Positions 54,565-63,535 of a stretch of 64,000 bases of DNA are shown here, piece by piece. The stretch spans positions 1-64,000 of the forward strand of contig JACQYL010000029.1 of NCBI GenBank assembly GCA_016208165.1, in the 5' to 3' direction. Each line of letters starts with the position of its first letter. Position 1 is the first letter of the stretch. Position numbers and translations under genes: made by a program. The notes beneath the pieces were generated by a model. The model was not told the origin of the DNA and did not search any database. It was given only the letters and a program-made list of their open reading frames with translations. The stretch is from Deltaproteobacteria bacterium (lineage in GTDB: Bacteria > Desulfobacterota > Desulfarculia > JACQYL01).

Positions 54565-56094
54565 TCAGGCCTCGAAGAGTTGCCGGACCTGATCCTTCAA
54601 CACCTTTCCCATGGTGTTCTTGGGAAGTTTATCGATGAATCGAATGTCCTTGGGGCATTTCCAATTGTGTAGATGCTCCTTGCAGTATTCGAAAATGGTG
54701 TTCTCGTCCGTGTCCGAGCCGGGTTTGAGCACCACGGCGGCCACCACCTTCTCCCCCCATTTTTCGTCCGGCACGCCGGCAACGGAAGACTCCATTACCC
54801 CCGGCGCCCGGTTGATGACGGTTTCGACTTCTTTTGGAGACACGTTCTCACCGCCTGAAATAATGATGTGCTTGATGCGGTCCGTCAGATAATAATAGCC
54901 CTCTTCGTCCATGTGACCCAAGTCGCCGGTTCTGAACCAACCCTGTTCGAACGTTTTGGACGTTTCTTCGGGCTTTCTCCAATATTCGGAAATGATACAG
55001 GGTCCTTTGAGCCAGATTTCCCCGGTCTCGCCCGTTCCCATGTCTTTGAAACTGTTAGGATCCACAATACGGACTTCGAGATCGGGCAAAGGCCGTCCTA
55101 TGGAGCCGGGTTTCCGCGCGCCGTGCAGTGGATTCGAGAAATTCATCCCTGTTTCGGACATGCCTTCCCGTTCCACCGGTTCCCGACCCAGCGTTTTCTT
55201 TATTCTTTCAAAATCCTTGACCAGCAGCGGCGCGGATCCGGACGCCCACAGCCTGATATGACTAAAGTCAGGCGCATCGTCCCGTACGAAATCCATCAGT
55301 ACGCTGTACATGGCCGGCACGGCCATGTACACCGTGCACACCTCGCGCCCTTCCCTCTTTTTCAACGTCCCGATGACGGTCTTCGGTGCAAACCGGTCCA
55401 TCAGTAGGACAGTGGATCCAGCCATCAACGCCGTGTGGAGGGCAAAACACAGGCCGTGCACGTGGAACAGAGGGAGGGCATGGCACAACACGTCCGACTC
55501 CACGATTTCCCATACTTGGACGATGTTCCTGGCGTCATGCACGAGATTCCCTTGAGTGAGGACCGCGCCTTTGGGGTTTCCCGTGGTTCCGGACGTGTAG
55601 ATGATCAGAGCCGGGTCCGCGAGCCGGAGATCGATGGGAGAAACGCTGTCCCGCCGGCTCCGAAAAAAATCCAGCTCCGTATAGGGAATCTCCGTGTCCA
55701 CTACGACCCTGTTCAAGCGGGGAGCGATTTCCCGGACCAGATCCTGCTGTTCGGGCCCCACTATCACTAGTTTTGGATCCGCATCGGCCAACAGATAGGC
55801 CATCTCGGACTTCTTGAATCCAGGATTCAACGGCACGGAAATGGCCCCCAAATCCTGGAGAGCCAGGTGCGCCACCACGAAAAATAGACATTTGGGCATA
55901 AAGAAAACCACCCGGTCTCCTTTTCCAACGCCCCACTCCCGAAGCGCACCGGCCATCTGTTCCATCTCCCGGAGCAGTTCAGCGTACGAGAGAACCGTCT
56001 CGATTTCGCCGTCCCGCAAACGAACGATGGCCCTTTTCCGCCCTCTTTTCCGGAAAGAATCCTTGAGGGCGTCTCTAAACGTCTCGCCGTCCAT
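54565..56094 (-). CDS. Acyl-CoA synthetase, malonyl-CoA-synthetase (MatB)-like
   Basis: 509 residues with all adenylation motifs: IIYTSGTTGNPKGAVL, ALPLFHVHGL, REGMSETGMN (A5), GWFRTGDLGH (A7), DRIKHIIISGGENVSPKEVE (A8) and KNTMGKVLK (A10 Lys). The ALPLFHVHG and EGMSETGM segments resemble MatB, which makes malonyl- or methylmalonyl-CoA; other acids are possible. The start at 56094 follows AGGAG seven bases upstream; an in-frame ATG at 56163 lacks one. Confidence 0.87.
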   Translation of the reverse strand: MDGETFRDALKDSFRKRGRKRAIVRLRDGEIETVLSYAELLREMEQMAGALREWGVGKGDRVVFFMPKCLFFVVAHLALQDLGAISVPLNPGFKKSEMAYLLADADPKLVIVGPEQQDLVREIAPRLNRVVVDTEIPYTELDFFRSRRDSVSPIDLRLADPALIIYTSGTTGNPKGAVLTQGNLVHDARNIVQVWEIVESDVLCHALPLFHVHGLCFALHTALMAGSTVLLMDRFAPKTVIGTLKKREGREVCTVYMAVPAMYSVLMDFVRDDAPDFSHIRLWASGSAPLLVKDFERIKKTLGREPVEREGMSETGMNFSNPLHGARKPGSIGRPLPDLEVRIVDPNSFKDMGTGETGEIWLKGPCIISEYWRKPEETSKTFEQGWFRTGDLGHMDEEGYYYLTDRIKHIIISGGENVSPKEVETVINRAPGVMESSVAGVPDEKWGEKVVAAVVLKPGSDTDENTIFEYCKEHLHNWKCPKDIRFIDKLPKNTMGKVLKDQVRQLFEA

Positions 56095-56217
56095 GTGTCC
56101 ACTCCTCTTGTGACGTAATACACGTTTCCCGGTCATTTTGAACCGGGGAAAAGCCCGTATCACTTACCACCATCCGCGCACCAGGCACAATACCTTTATT
56201 CATGAGCAGACGTAGGA

Positions 56218-56378
56218 GGGGTTTCCCCGAACCCCTTCCCAAACTCCCTGCGCGATCGCCCTTCCGGCGGGATGCACTGAATCAGTTCCTTCAACGCTCT
56301 CGCGATGGGCCGGAACGCGCGGCGGGACGGCCCAACGCCGCAGGCGAGATCTGGGGGACCACCGGTCCCCCAAGATCT
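56218..56378. repeat. Dispersed hairpin repeat, copy B
   Basis: GGGTTTCCCCGAACCCCTT and following bases mirror the lead-in of the repeat at 4964-5016 in the opposite orientation. A near-perfect hairpin of about 14 bp lies at 56347-56360 and 56364-56378 with loop ACC. This is the intergenic region between the ligase and marR. Confidence 0.5.
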
Positions 56379-56423
56379 CCCAGCCAACCACCCCTCTTCG
56401 CCGCAGACTTTCCCATGCTCAAC

Positions 56424-56455
56424 TATCTTGACATCAAGGTAATACGCTTTAGATT
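56424..56455 (+). promoter_or_regulatory. marR promoter overlapped by a MarR-type operator
   Basis: TTGACA (56428-56433), 16-base spacer, TAGATT (56450-56455). TATCTTGA-CA-TCAAGGTA (56424-56441), an 8-bp dyad with one mismatch, covers the -35 box. The predicted start of transcription is at or next to the ATG at 56462. Confidence 0.6.
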
Positions 56456-56461
56456 AAGACC

Positions 56462-56893
56462 ATGGAAACAGGACCTCGCATACGATTGGTGCTTTGGAAA
56501 GCGGCGAAGGCCATGGAAAAGGCGGACTTGAAGAGCATCGCCGAGACGGGGCTCGGTTTGTCGGACTTCGCCATAATGGAAGCATTGCTGCATAAAGGGC
56601 CCTTGGCTGTGAACCGGATCGGGGAAAAGGTGCTGCTCAGCAGCGGATCCATGACCGCGGCTGTCAATCGATTGGAAAGTAAAGGACTTGTCCGGCGCAA
56701 GCAGGATCCCATGGACGGCCGGCGCTACGTGGTGGGCTTGACCCCGGCGGGTCGCGGAATGATCGATGAGGCTTACGAGAAACACCGGGAAGATCTGGAT
56801 AGGATCGCAGATATATTAACGCCGGAAGAACGAACGGAGCTGGTTCGGCTTCTGAAAAAGATCGGTTTTCACGCGGAGCGGCGGGCGGAGTAA
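56462..56893 (+). CDS. MarR-family regulator
   Basis: 143 residues with the winged-helix core: LSDFAIMEALLHKGPLAVNRIGEKVLLSSGSMTAAVNRLESKGLV, then DPMDGRRYVVGLTPAGRGM. No ribosome site precedes the ATG, and the promoter spacing puts the transcript start on the A of the ATG, so the message may be leaderless. An inverted repeat over the -35 box suggests autorepression. The wrbA gene follows 183 bases later, and MarR control of a quinone reductase would fit a redox or phenolic-compound response. Confidence 0.88.
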   Translation: METGPRIRLVLWKAAKAMEKADLKSIAETGLGLSDFAIMEALLHKGPLAVNRIGEKVLLSSGSMTAAVNRLESKGLVRRKQDPMDGRRYVVGLTPAGRGMIDEAYEKHREDLDRIADILTPEERTELVRLLKKIGFHAERRAE

Positions 56894-57076
56894 AGCGTAT
56901 CTCCGTAGAATCTTTGAGGACAGACCCATCATCGGGGGCGCGGATGTTTGTTCGAGAGGAACCTTCGGTTTTCAAAAGGCGCCGCTTTTCGCACATGCCG
57001 GCAACGAAGAGACGCCGATGAGGGGTAAATCGACACGTGTAGACCGACGTTAAGCAGGTAAAAGGAGGATTCCATC

Positions 57077-57688
57077 ATGAAGGTGCTAATTGTTTTCTAT
57101 TCGATGTACGGACACGTATACAAAATGGCGCAAGCCATTGCAGAGGGCGCTCGGCAAGTCGAGGGCGCCGAGGTCGTGCTGAAACGGGCGCCCGAAACGC
57201 TGCCGCCCGAAGTGCTCGAAAAAATGGGAGCCGTCGAGGCCCAGAAATCGATGTCCCACGTGCCGATTTGCACGGTGCAGGAACTGGCCGAAGCGGACGC
57301 CATCCTATTCGGAACGCCGACCCGGTTCGGCAATATGTGCGGGCAGATGCGACAATTCCTGGACGCCACGGGGCAGCTCTGGGCAAAAGGCGCGCTTGTT
57401 GGAAAGGTCGGAAGCGTATTTACCAGCAGCAATACGCAGCACGGAGGTCAGGAATCCACCATTCTATCCTTTCATATCACCCTGCTGCACCAGGGATTCA
57501 TCATTGTCGGGCTGCCCTATACGTTCCAGGGGCAGATGCGCATGGATGAAATTACGGGAGGGTCTCCGTACGGCGCTTCCACCATTGCCGGGGGATCCGG
57601 TGAGAGGATGCCGAGCGAGAATGAGTTGGACGCCGCCCGCTATCAGGGCCGGCACGTGGCAACCATTGCTTCGAAACTGGTTGCGTAA
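57077..57688 (+). CDS. wrbA: NAD(P)H:quinone oxidoreductase, WrbA type
   Basis: 203-residue flavodoxin-like FMN enzyme. FMN phosphate loop [36 protein letters not shown] and the [13 protein letters not shown] segment match WrbA, which reduces quinones by two electrons and so avoids radical formation. AAAGGAGGA precedes the ATG. Probably under the MarR protein upstream (inference from position). Confidence 0.92.
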   Translation: MKVLIVFYSMYGHVYKMAQAIAEGARQVEGAEVVLKRAPETLPPEVLEKMGAVEAQKSMSHVPICTVQELAEADAILFGTPTRFGNMCGQMRQFLDATGQLWAKGALVGKVGSVFTSSNTQHGGQESTILSFHITLLHQGFIIVGLPYTFQGQMRMDEITGGSPYGASTIAGGSGERMPSENELDAARYQGRHVATIASKLVA

Positions 57689-57781
57689 TGCTTCAAAGGG
57701 GGGACGCATGTTTATCGCGGCGTTCCCCTTTCCTCACGAGACGACCCTTTTTTACTCTGTTTTCGCCTCAGGCGGCAGATT

Positions 57782-60151
57782 CTAGTGCGATAGAATTTGC
57801 CTGATGGCGCCAATCATCTCTTCCTGTTTGAAGGGTTTTGGAATAAAGCCGGCCGCCCCCTCCAGACCGTTCATATCGTATTCATGTTGTATATACCCAC
57901 TGCTGATCAGCACTTTGAGTTTCGGGTCGATCTTTAGAAGCTCGTCGAGGCACTTTCTTCCTCCAATGCCGGGCATGCCGAGATCAAGGATGACCAATTT
58001 GATCCGGCTCTTGTTTTTCCTGAAAACATCCAAGGCTTCTTCTCCGCTGCCGGCGGCAACGACCGGGTAACCGTTGATTTCCAAGATCCTCCCGCTGATG
58101 CTCCTGATGTCGTCTTCGTCGTCAACGATCAGTATGGTTTCGCGTCCTCCCCCCGAGGAACGTTGGGGCTCGTGATTGCTCGAGCTCGCCGACGCGGCCG
58201 CGGGTTGGAGGGCAGGTAGATACACGTAAAACGTGGCGCCTTGATGGAGCCTGCTCGAGCAGAAAACATGACCGCCATGGTTCGTTACGATTCCATACAC
58301 CGCGGACAGGCCCAGCCCCGTGCCAGCCCCGATCTCTTTCGTGGTGAAGAACGGATCGAAGATGTTCATCAACGTCTTCTCGTCCATTCCATGGCCCGTG
58401 TCCGACACCTTTATTCTCACAAAATCGCCGGAGAAAGGTTCGCCACAGAAATTACATGTCTCGTCGGTCACAGTTACGTTTTGGGTATCTATCGTAACTC
58501 GTCCTTCGCCGTCTATGGCGTCGGCGGCGTTACTGACAAGATTCATGATCACCTGTTCGAGCTGCTGCGCGTCTCCTTCCACGGCCTTCAGGTCCCCAGC
58601 CAACGCCAATTCAATATGGATCATTTTCGGGATGGTCCTTTCCAGAATCGTAGTGGCTTCCTGGACGCAACCATTCAGATCCAATACTCTCTTATCCGTT
58701 TCACCCCTTCTGCTGAACGCCAGAATTTGTCTGACGAGCGTCTTAGCCCGCCCGGCAGCCTGAACGATTCCGTGCAGGTCCTTCCTGGCAGGGTGGTCGT
58801 CCGGCAACTGGGTTCCCGCCAGTTGCGCGTACCCCAGAACCGCTCCCAAGATGTTATTGAAATCGTGGGCAATGCCTCCGGCAAGCGTTCCGATGGCCTC
58901 CATCTTCTGGGACTGACGAAGCTGATCTTCCAGTTCTTTTTGCGCGGAGACGTCTCTGAGGATATTCAAAGTAGCCGGCCGGTTTTCCCACGTTATGAGA
59001 GCGGTGTTCAGTTGAACCCATCGGATTTGGCCGTTTTTTCGCACGATTCTGAATGAATACGTTGATGGAAACTCCTCGCCGTTCAGCCTTCTCCTATGCC
59101 TGTCGAGCACCATCTCCCTGTCGTCGAGGTGGATAATCTCTAAAAAGGAAACCGTTTTCAGGTCAAGTTCCGAATAACCGGAAAGATCCAGTGTTCTCGG
59201 ATTTGAAAAACGAAGACACCCATCCTGAGCGATAAAAATGGCGTCACTGGAATTCTCGACCAGCGCCCGATACTTCGCTTCACTCTCCCGAAGCGCTTCT
59301 TCGGCCTGTTTATGCGCCGTAATGTCAATGAGCGTTATAAAATCCGCCGACTTTCCCTCCCACAGTACGGGCTTGGAATATTGTTCCACCCATTTCTCTT
59401 CTCCGGACGTTGTCAACAGCTTGTACGTATAATGGACAATAATTTCTTCTGATTCGCCTGCCATTTTCTTCCGAGCCTGGCTCATGACAAAATCGCGAAA
59501 GTCCGGGTGTATATGCTTTGTGAGGTCATCGATGCTCATGGAAAATAGCTCTTCTCTCGAATACCCTATCAAATTAAGAAACGCTTCGTTGGCGTATTTG
59601 AACCCGTCCTCCTGAAGAATAGCAATACTTAGTATGGCCTGTTCGGAGAGTAATCTAAATTTTTCTTCGCTTTCTTTTAAGGATAGTTCTACTCTCTTCC
59701 GTTCACTTACATTGCGAGCTATAGTCTGTATGAACATATTGCCGTAATCAATGATTACGCAATTACTAGACTCAATGTCTATTTGGGTTCCATCCTGCAT
59801 TCTAAGCTTTGATTCAAAGGTAATAGAGTCACCACTCACGATACGTGAGTGATACCTTTCATAATTTGGCAGGTCTGATTCTTCATACAAATCCGATACT
59901 CGCATGGACAGCAGCTCATGCTCCGGATATCCGGTCAAATCGCAAGCGGCCGCATTCACATACACAAGACGCATATCTCTGTCGCTGACAAAAATCCCGT
60001 CTCGAGACCCTTGAAAGATGTTCCTATACCAAGCGATAGTCTTGGAAAATCCCTCCTCGATAGACCTGCATCCCGCGGCTTTCAGCTCCAGTTCCACAGC
60101 TCGCTGCTCTAATTCATGATAACTTAATTTATTGGACATCTCTTTATCCAT
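57782..60151 (-). CDS. Hybrid histidine kinase with three PAS domains and a receiver
   Basis: 789 residues, no membrane segment, so probably a cytosolic sensor. Three PAS domains (about 40-155, 160-285, 290-405) precede HisKA (phospho-His in AGGIAHDFNNILGAVLGYA), an ATPase domain with NLVSNAADAIDGEG, SDTGHGMD and GTGLGLSAVYG, and a receiver (VDDEDDI; phospho-Asp in VILDLGMPG). A CNFCGEPF insertion (two Cys) sits in the ATPase domain before the G1 box, seen in other Desulfobacterota kinases of this type. No partner response regulator is adjacent. Confidence 0.9.
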   Translation of the reverse strand: MDKEMSNKLSYHELEQRAVELELKAAGCRSIEEGFSKTIAWYRNIFQGSRDGIFVSDRDMRLVYVNAAACDLTGYPEHELLSMRVSDLYEESDLPNYERYHSRIVSGDSITFESKLRMQDGTQIDIESSNCVIIDYGNMFIQTIARNVSERKRVELSLKESEEKFRLLSEQAILSIAILQEDGFKYANEAFLNLIGYSREELFSMSIDDLTKHIHPDFRDFVMSQARKKMAGESEEIIVHYTYKLLTTSGEEKWVEQYSKPVLWEGKSADFITLIDITAHKQAEEALRESEAKYRALVENSSDAIFIAQDGCLRFSNPRTLDLSGYSELDLKTVSFLEIIHLDDREMVLDRHRRRLNGEEFPSTYSFRIVRKNGQIRWVQLNTALITWENRPATLNILRDVSAQKELEDQLRQSQKMEAIGTLAGGIAHDFNNILGAVLGYAQLAGTQLPDDHPARKDLHGIVQAAGRAKTLVRQILAFSRRGETDKRVLDLNGCVQEATTILERTIPKMIHIELALAGDLKAVEGDAQQLEQVIMNLVSNAADAIDGEGRVTIDTQNVTVTDETCNFCGEPFSGDFVRIKVSDTGHGMDEKTLMNIFDPFFTTKEIGAGTGLGLSAVYGIVTNHGGHVFCSSRLHQGATFYVYLPALQPAAASASSSNHEPQRSSGGGRETILIVDDEDDIRSISGRILEINGYPVVAAGSGEEALDVFRKNKSRIKLVILDLGMPGIGGRKCLDELLKIDPKLKVLISSGYIQHEYDMNGLEGAAGFIPKPFKQEEMIGAIRQILSH

Positions 60152-60618
60152 GGTTGGAGAACGTTTCCGGATTGAAATCGCATGGGAGACCTCGGCTACT
60201 ATTTGCCCGAATAGGCCGATTTTTGCTTTTCCAGACCCCGGCTTCCTTGTTCAAATCCGTACAACGCCGGCCAAAAGCGTCCATGACGAGTCGAATCCTT
60301 TTCCGCGGCCCCGACACCTCGAAGAGCAGGCCCGGCCGGCTGAAGTCTCCCCGTCACGCGGATGAGTCACCGCGATTGTGACGGCTTCCGAACGCAACCG
60401 ACCGTCACTGACGAATAGTTCAGAAGCAAGTTTCATTCCAAAGAAAAGGAAGGGCCTCGGATAGAGATCGGCGCTTTTGAAAATCCAGTGCGGGCACAGC
60501 GGGTCGGAGCCCCAAGTTTCTACAATCTTCATCGGCTCGAAAAGAAGTTGACTTAAGTCAATGAAGAGAAGAACCCGATAGCGTATGCTCGTCGAAACCA
60601 CACTCAGGAGAAACCCCG
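60152..60618. other. Divergent region between kinase and CBS gene, with a 14-bp palindrome
   Basis: TTGACTTAAGTCAA at 60549-60562 is a perfect palindrome about 55 bases before the CBS gene; its left half looks like a -35 box, but no -10 is properly spaced. It is a plausible operator. CAGGAG precedes the CBS start. No gene is seen in the 467 bases. Confidence 0.4.
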
Positions 60619-61242
60619 ATGAACGGAATTTCCGGTCAAAACGGCTCGCGAACATCCGCGAACGAAGTCTGTGCGCCGCTTGATCTGTCGGACGAAGATA
60701 TTTACGACGCCATGAAGTCGATTCCGGGATACCTGGATATTACAGCGGGTGACTTCAAGGAACTGTATCGAGCTGCGTACCGGCACGCCCTGCAGCGCAT
60801 CCGAACGCGCCTGAAGGCCGGCGACGTGATGACGCGCAAGGTCATATCGGTAAAGCTCGATACGTCTTTGGAGGAAGCGGCCGCGGTCATGGCGCAGCAC
60901 AACGTCTCCGGCGTGCCGGTTTTGGACCATCACGGCCGAGTGGCCGGCATCATTTCCGAACACGACTTCCTGGAGCGGATGTCCCGAGGTGAAACCAGGA
61001 GTTTCATGGGCGTACTGGCCGATTGCATCTCATCCAAAGGCTGTGCGGTCTTGACCATCAAAGGGAGGACCGCTGCCGACATTATGAGCTCGCCCCCAAT
61101 CAGCGTTTGGGAGGATACGCCCGTATCCGAAATCGCATCCCTGCTAACGGAAAAACGGATCCATCGGGCGCCGGTGGCTGACAGGGAGGGCTTTGTGAGG
61201 GGGATGATCACGCGTACCGACCTCTTGAAGGCGTCTTACTAA
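60619..61242 (+). CDS. CBS-pair domain protein
   Basis: 207 residues. After a 65-residue helical N-terminus, two CBS motifs follow: VMTRKVISVKLDTSLEEAAAVMAQHNVSGVPVLD and IMSSPPISVWEDTPVSEIASLLTEKRIHRAPVAD, each ending in a GII/GMI strand. Such pairs bind adenine nucleotides or related ligands and regulate partners. The next gene, 11 bases on, encodes an HPP membrane protein; HPP and CBS modules are fused in some bacteria, so the two chains probably work together. Confidence 0.88.
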   Translation: MNGISGQNGSRTSANEVCAPLDLSDEDIYDAMKSIPGYLDITAGDFKELYRAAYRHALQRIRTRLKAGDVMTRKVISVKLDTSLEEAAAVMAQHNVSGVPVLDHHGRVAGIISEHDFLERMSRGETRSFMGVLADCISSKGCAVLTIKGRTAADIMSSPPISVWEDTPVSEIASLLTEKRIHRAPVADREGFVRGMITRTDLLKASY

Positions 61243-61253
61243 CGAGGGTTCTC

Positions 61254-61790
61254 ATGGAGTATTTCAGTAAAATGAAAGGAACCACCACGAGTCCGCCAAG
61301 AGTGCGAATCTCTGAAATCCTGTGGTCGTGGGCGGGTGCATTTTTGGGAATTGCCGCCGTAGCCTATTCCAACTACCGGCTCGTCGACGGCATGGGGCTG
61401 GTGATGATTATCGGTTCTTTTGGCGCCTCTGCGGTGCTGATCTACGGCGCGATAAAAAGTCCCCTGGCCCAACCCCGGAATCTGATTGGAGGACACGTAC
61501 TTTCCGCCCTAGTAGGTGTGGCCTGCTACCAGGTATTCCAGCCGCACGTATGGCTTGCCGGTTCCGTGGCCGTGGCCACCGCCATCGCGTGTATGCACGC
61601 CACCAAAACCCTGCATCCTCCAGGAGGCGCCACGGCGCTTATCGCAGTGATTGGAGGTCCCCAGATTCACGCTCTGGGCTATCTTTATGTCCTGATCCCC
61701 GTTTTCTCGGGCGCCGCGATCATGTTGGCCATCGCTCTGGCCATAAACAATATCCCAAAGGACCGTCGCTATCCGGAGTTCTGGATATAG
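61254..61790 (+). CDS. HPP-family membrane protein
   Basis: 178-residue integral membrane protein with four helices and the family signature KTLHPPGGATALIAVIGG. Other landmarks are IGSFGASAVLIYGA and PRNLIGGHVLSALVG. HPP proteins are thought to be transporters (nitrite transport is shown for some members in other organisms). Coupled to the CBS protein upstream. Confidence 0.88.
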   Translation: MEYFSKMKGTTTSPPRVRISEILWSWAGAFLGIAAVAYSNYRLVDGMGLVMIIGSFGASAVLIYGAIKSPLAQPRNLIGGHVLSALVGVACYQVFQPHVWLAGSVAVATAIACMHATKTLHPPGGATALIAVIGGPQIHALGYLYVLIPVFSGAAIMLAIALAINNIPKDRRYPEFWI

Positions 61791-61845
61791 CGGTCTCTTC
61801 TTGCCTATAACCCGGAATCGAACTGGAGCGTCCGCCCTCTTTGAA

Positions 61846-62105
61846 TCACCAATTCCTCGGCAACGGGTAAAGGCTCGTCCATTCCATAACGATGTTGAAG
61901 GCAATGCCTCCGAGTTTGATCTCTCGGCTCTGTCCGCTCGTGACGGTAATCCTGCCGGGCTTGGTCACCGTGGGGGCGCCGTAGTTGGGCGTAGAAAAAA
62001 ATAATCGACTTCGTACTCGCCGGCCGGCAGAGGATGGGAAGACTCGGCGGGCAGTCTTTCGGTTTCCTTCACGTTCTTACCGTCTGACGAAGGGTGAAAG
62101 CGGGA
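61846..62105 (-). pseudogene. Decayed gene fragment with homopolymer frameshift
   Basis: Minus-strand frame to 62002 reads ERLPAESSHPLPAGEYEVDYFF; with one more T in the T7 run (complement of 61995-62001) it would continue STPNYGAPTVTKPGRITVTS and then REIKLGGIAFNIVMEW to a TGA at 61848-61846. Both halves look protein-like (secreted beta-sandwich style), but no start or upstream domain is recognisable. I cannot assign a family. The remaining 61791-62445 shows only GGACC-N7-GGTCC (62410-62426) before hicB, a possible autoregulatory site. Confidence 0.4.
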
Positions 62106-62445
62106 TACCTGAAAGTACGGTAAAGAAATGGTATTATGCTGATAATGGGTCCTGTTTTGGACCAAGAAAAACATCAACATGTTAATGAAATAAAAACGTC
62201 TACGGACGAGATTTTTGCTTGAAATAGCAGCCTTGCTAAAATGGGTTAAATCCGACCAGGTGAAGGCGCAACACGCGGCCGTGTCGTTTTCTTGTAAACC
62301 TTGCATGCGATCTACTGATCTTACCAAGTGTAGGACATTCGTTATACGAACCGCTTGACAGAGAGGGGCGATAAGGTGCAATGATGTCAGTTGGCATCAT
62401 ACTGTAAATGGACCATTTAAGGGTCCGAAGATGCGGAGGGAATTT

Positions 62446-62835
62446 ATGGGAGCATCTTCATCGCAGGGCAGCATGTATAACGTCCTGATTCAGCACGAAG
62501 ATAATATATATACGGCGCATTGCCTTGAATTGGATATCGTGACCGAAGCGCCGACGCTCGATCAGGTTAAGTTGGACATTGTCGATCTGATCCGATCAGC
62601 TATTGAATACGCTTTCCGGCATGACAATCTGGATCATCTGTTCCGGGCCGCTCCGCTAGAAATTTGGGAAGAGTTCTACCGCTGTCTCCGTGAAGATCCC
62701 TCTTCGGAGAGGGAAGAAATAAAAATAGAGATCCCGAGTGCCCAACAGACTGAGGAAAACACCGTACCGCACTTCATACCACCCTGGGTAATTACGAACG
62801 TCTGCAGGACGACACGTAGTACTCATGTCGCATGA
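62446..62835 (+). CDS. hicB: HicB-family antitoxin
   Basis: 129 residues. GGAGGG five bases upstream fixes the ATG at 62446. The N-terminal HicB partial RNase-H-like fold is visible in YNVLIQHEDNIYTAHCLELDIVTEAPTLD (split by usual strands), followed by a helix and an acidic C-terminal tail. It precedes and overlaps hicA by 11 bases, an order seen for many HicBA pairs. Confidence 0.78.
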   Translation: MGASSSQGSMYNVLIQHEDNIYTAHCLELDIVTEAPTLDQVKLDIVDLIRSAIEYAFRHDNLDHLFRAAPLEIWEEFYRCLREDPSSEREEIKIEIPSAQQTEENTVPHFIPPWVITNVCRTTRSTHVA

Positions 62836-63082
62836 GGCGAACCTCACATACCGACAACTACTCAAGCGTCTTCGTCGCTACGGCGTTATAGCCATGGATG
62901 AGAAGCGCGGACGTGGGTCCGAGCGCATCCTTGTCTTACCGGACTCGCCGGGTTCCGACAAAGGGCCGCAGTATCCGATTAAGTACCATGGAGAAGGTAC
63001 ACCGCTCGGTAAGGGAACAATAAGGGCCGTTCTAAGGCGTTTTGGTATTGATCCCAAGGGATTCTGGCAACAGAAGAAATAA
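62825..63082 (+). CDS. hicA: HicA-family toxin-like protein
   Basis: 85 residues with the dsRBD-like HicA fold: TYRQLLKRLRRYGVIA, then RGRGSERILVLP, YPIKYHGEGTPLGKGTIRAVLRRFGI. HicA toxins are mRNA interferases using a His in a GSH motif; here that place reads GSE, while a His occurs later in KYHGEG. This GSE form may represent a divergent subgroup or an inactive toxin. A hairpin terminator begins at the stop codon. Confidence 0.75.
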   Translation: MSHEANLTYRQLLKRLRRYGVIAMDEKRGRGSERILVLPDSPGSDKGPQYPIKYHGEGTPLGKGTIRAVLRRFGIDPKGFWQQKK

Positions 63083-63111
63083 GCCCCAGAGCTGGGCGGT
63101 TTTCGGGGCTT
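63081..63111 (+). terminator. Candidate terminator after hicBA
   Basis: AAGCCCC (63081-63087) pairs with GGGGCTT (63105-63111), followed by CTACTCTTTG. The T tract is weak. Downstream, TTGGACC-G-GGTCCAA (63235-63249) is a separate palindrome of unknown role; no gene lies between here and the tRNA. Confidence 0.5.
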
Positions 63112-63341
63112 CTACTCTTTGTTGAACCTCCCACACGTCCGCATCCAACCCGTAGTACAAGATCACTGAATTCAATCTGATAGAACACTTCCGAGCCGTC
63201 TCTTTCTCCAAAATCAACACAATCAATCAGGGTGTTGGACCGGGTCCAAAATGGGGCTGGTTTTTGAGCATGCGAACGGCAAACTTAGAGGAAAATCCCC
63301 CGGTGTGTTGGGGATGCTGTTGGGGAAACTCAATAGGTCAA

Positions 63342-63374
63342 ACAAAAAGGACCTACAATTCCTTGTAAGTCCTT
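63342..63374 (-). terminator. Rho-independent terminator of tRNA-Asp
   Basis: On the minus strand, AAGGACTTACAA, loop GGAA and TTGTAGGTCCTT form a 12-bp stem with one G-U/mismatch, followed by TTTTTG. It starts eight bases after the tRNA CCA end. Confidence 0.85.
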
Positions 63375-63382
63375 GATGTGTC

Positions 63383-63460
63383 TGGCGGGGACGACGAGGC
63401 TCGAACTCGCGACCTCCGGCGTGACAGGCCGGCGTTCTAACCAAACTGAACTACGTCCCC
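63383..63460 (-). tRNA. tRNA-Asp (anticodon GTC)
   Basis: On the minus strand the acceptor stem GGGGACG pairs with CGTCCCC, discriminator G and encoded CCA follow. The D-arm, an anticodon arm with CCTGTCACG (GTC anticodon), and a T-arm with GTTCGAGCC are all canonical. Length 78 including CCA. Confidence 0.96.
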
Positions 63461-63535
63461 GTAAAGAAGCTACTGTTTAACTCAGATCAAACCACTTGTC
63501 AACAGATTTTGATGGAGCCGATCGGTTTTTGAGCG

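Noticed and set aside
63223-63444. Minus-strand open frame overlapping tRNA-Asp, possible integrase remnant
   Set aside because: It runs through the tRNA and its terminator, and the translation has no tyrosine-recombinase motifs, so there is no evidence of a genomic island boundary.
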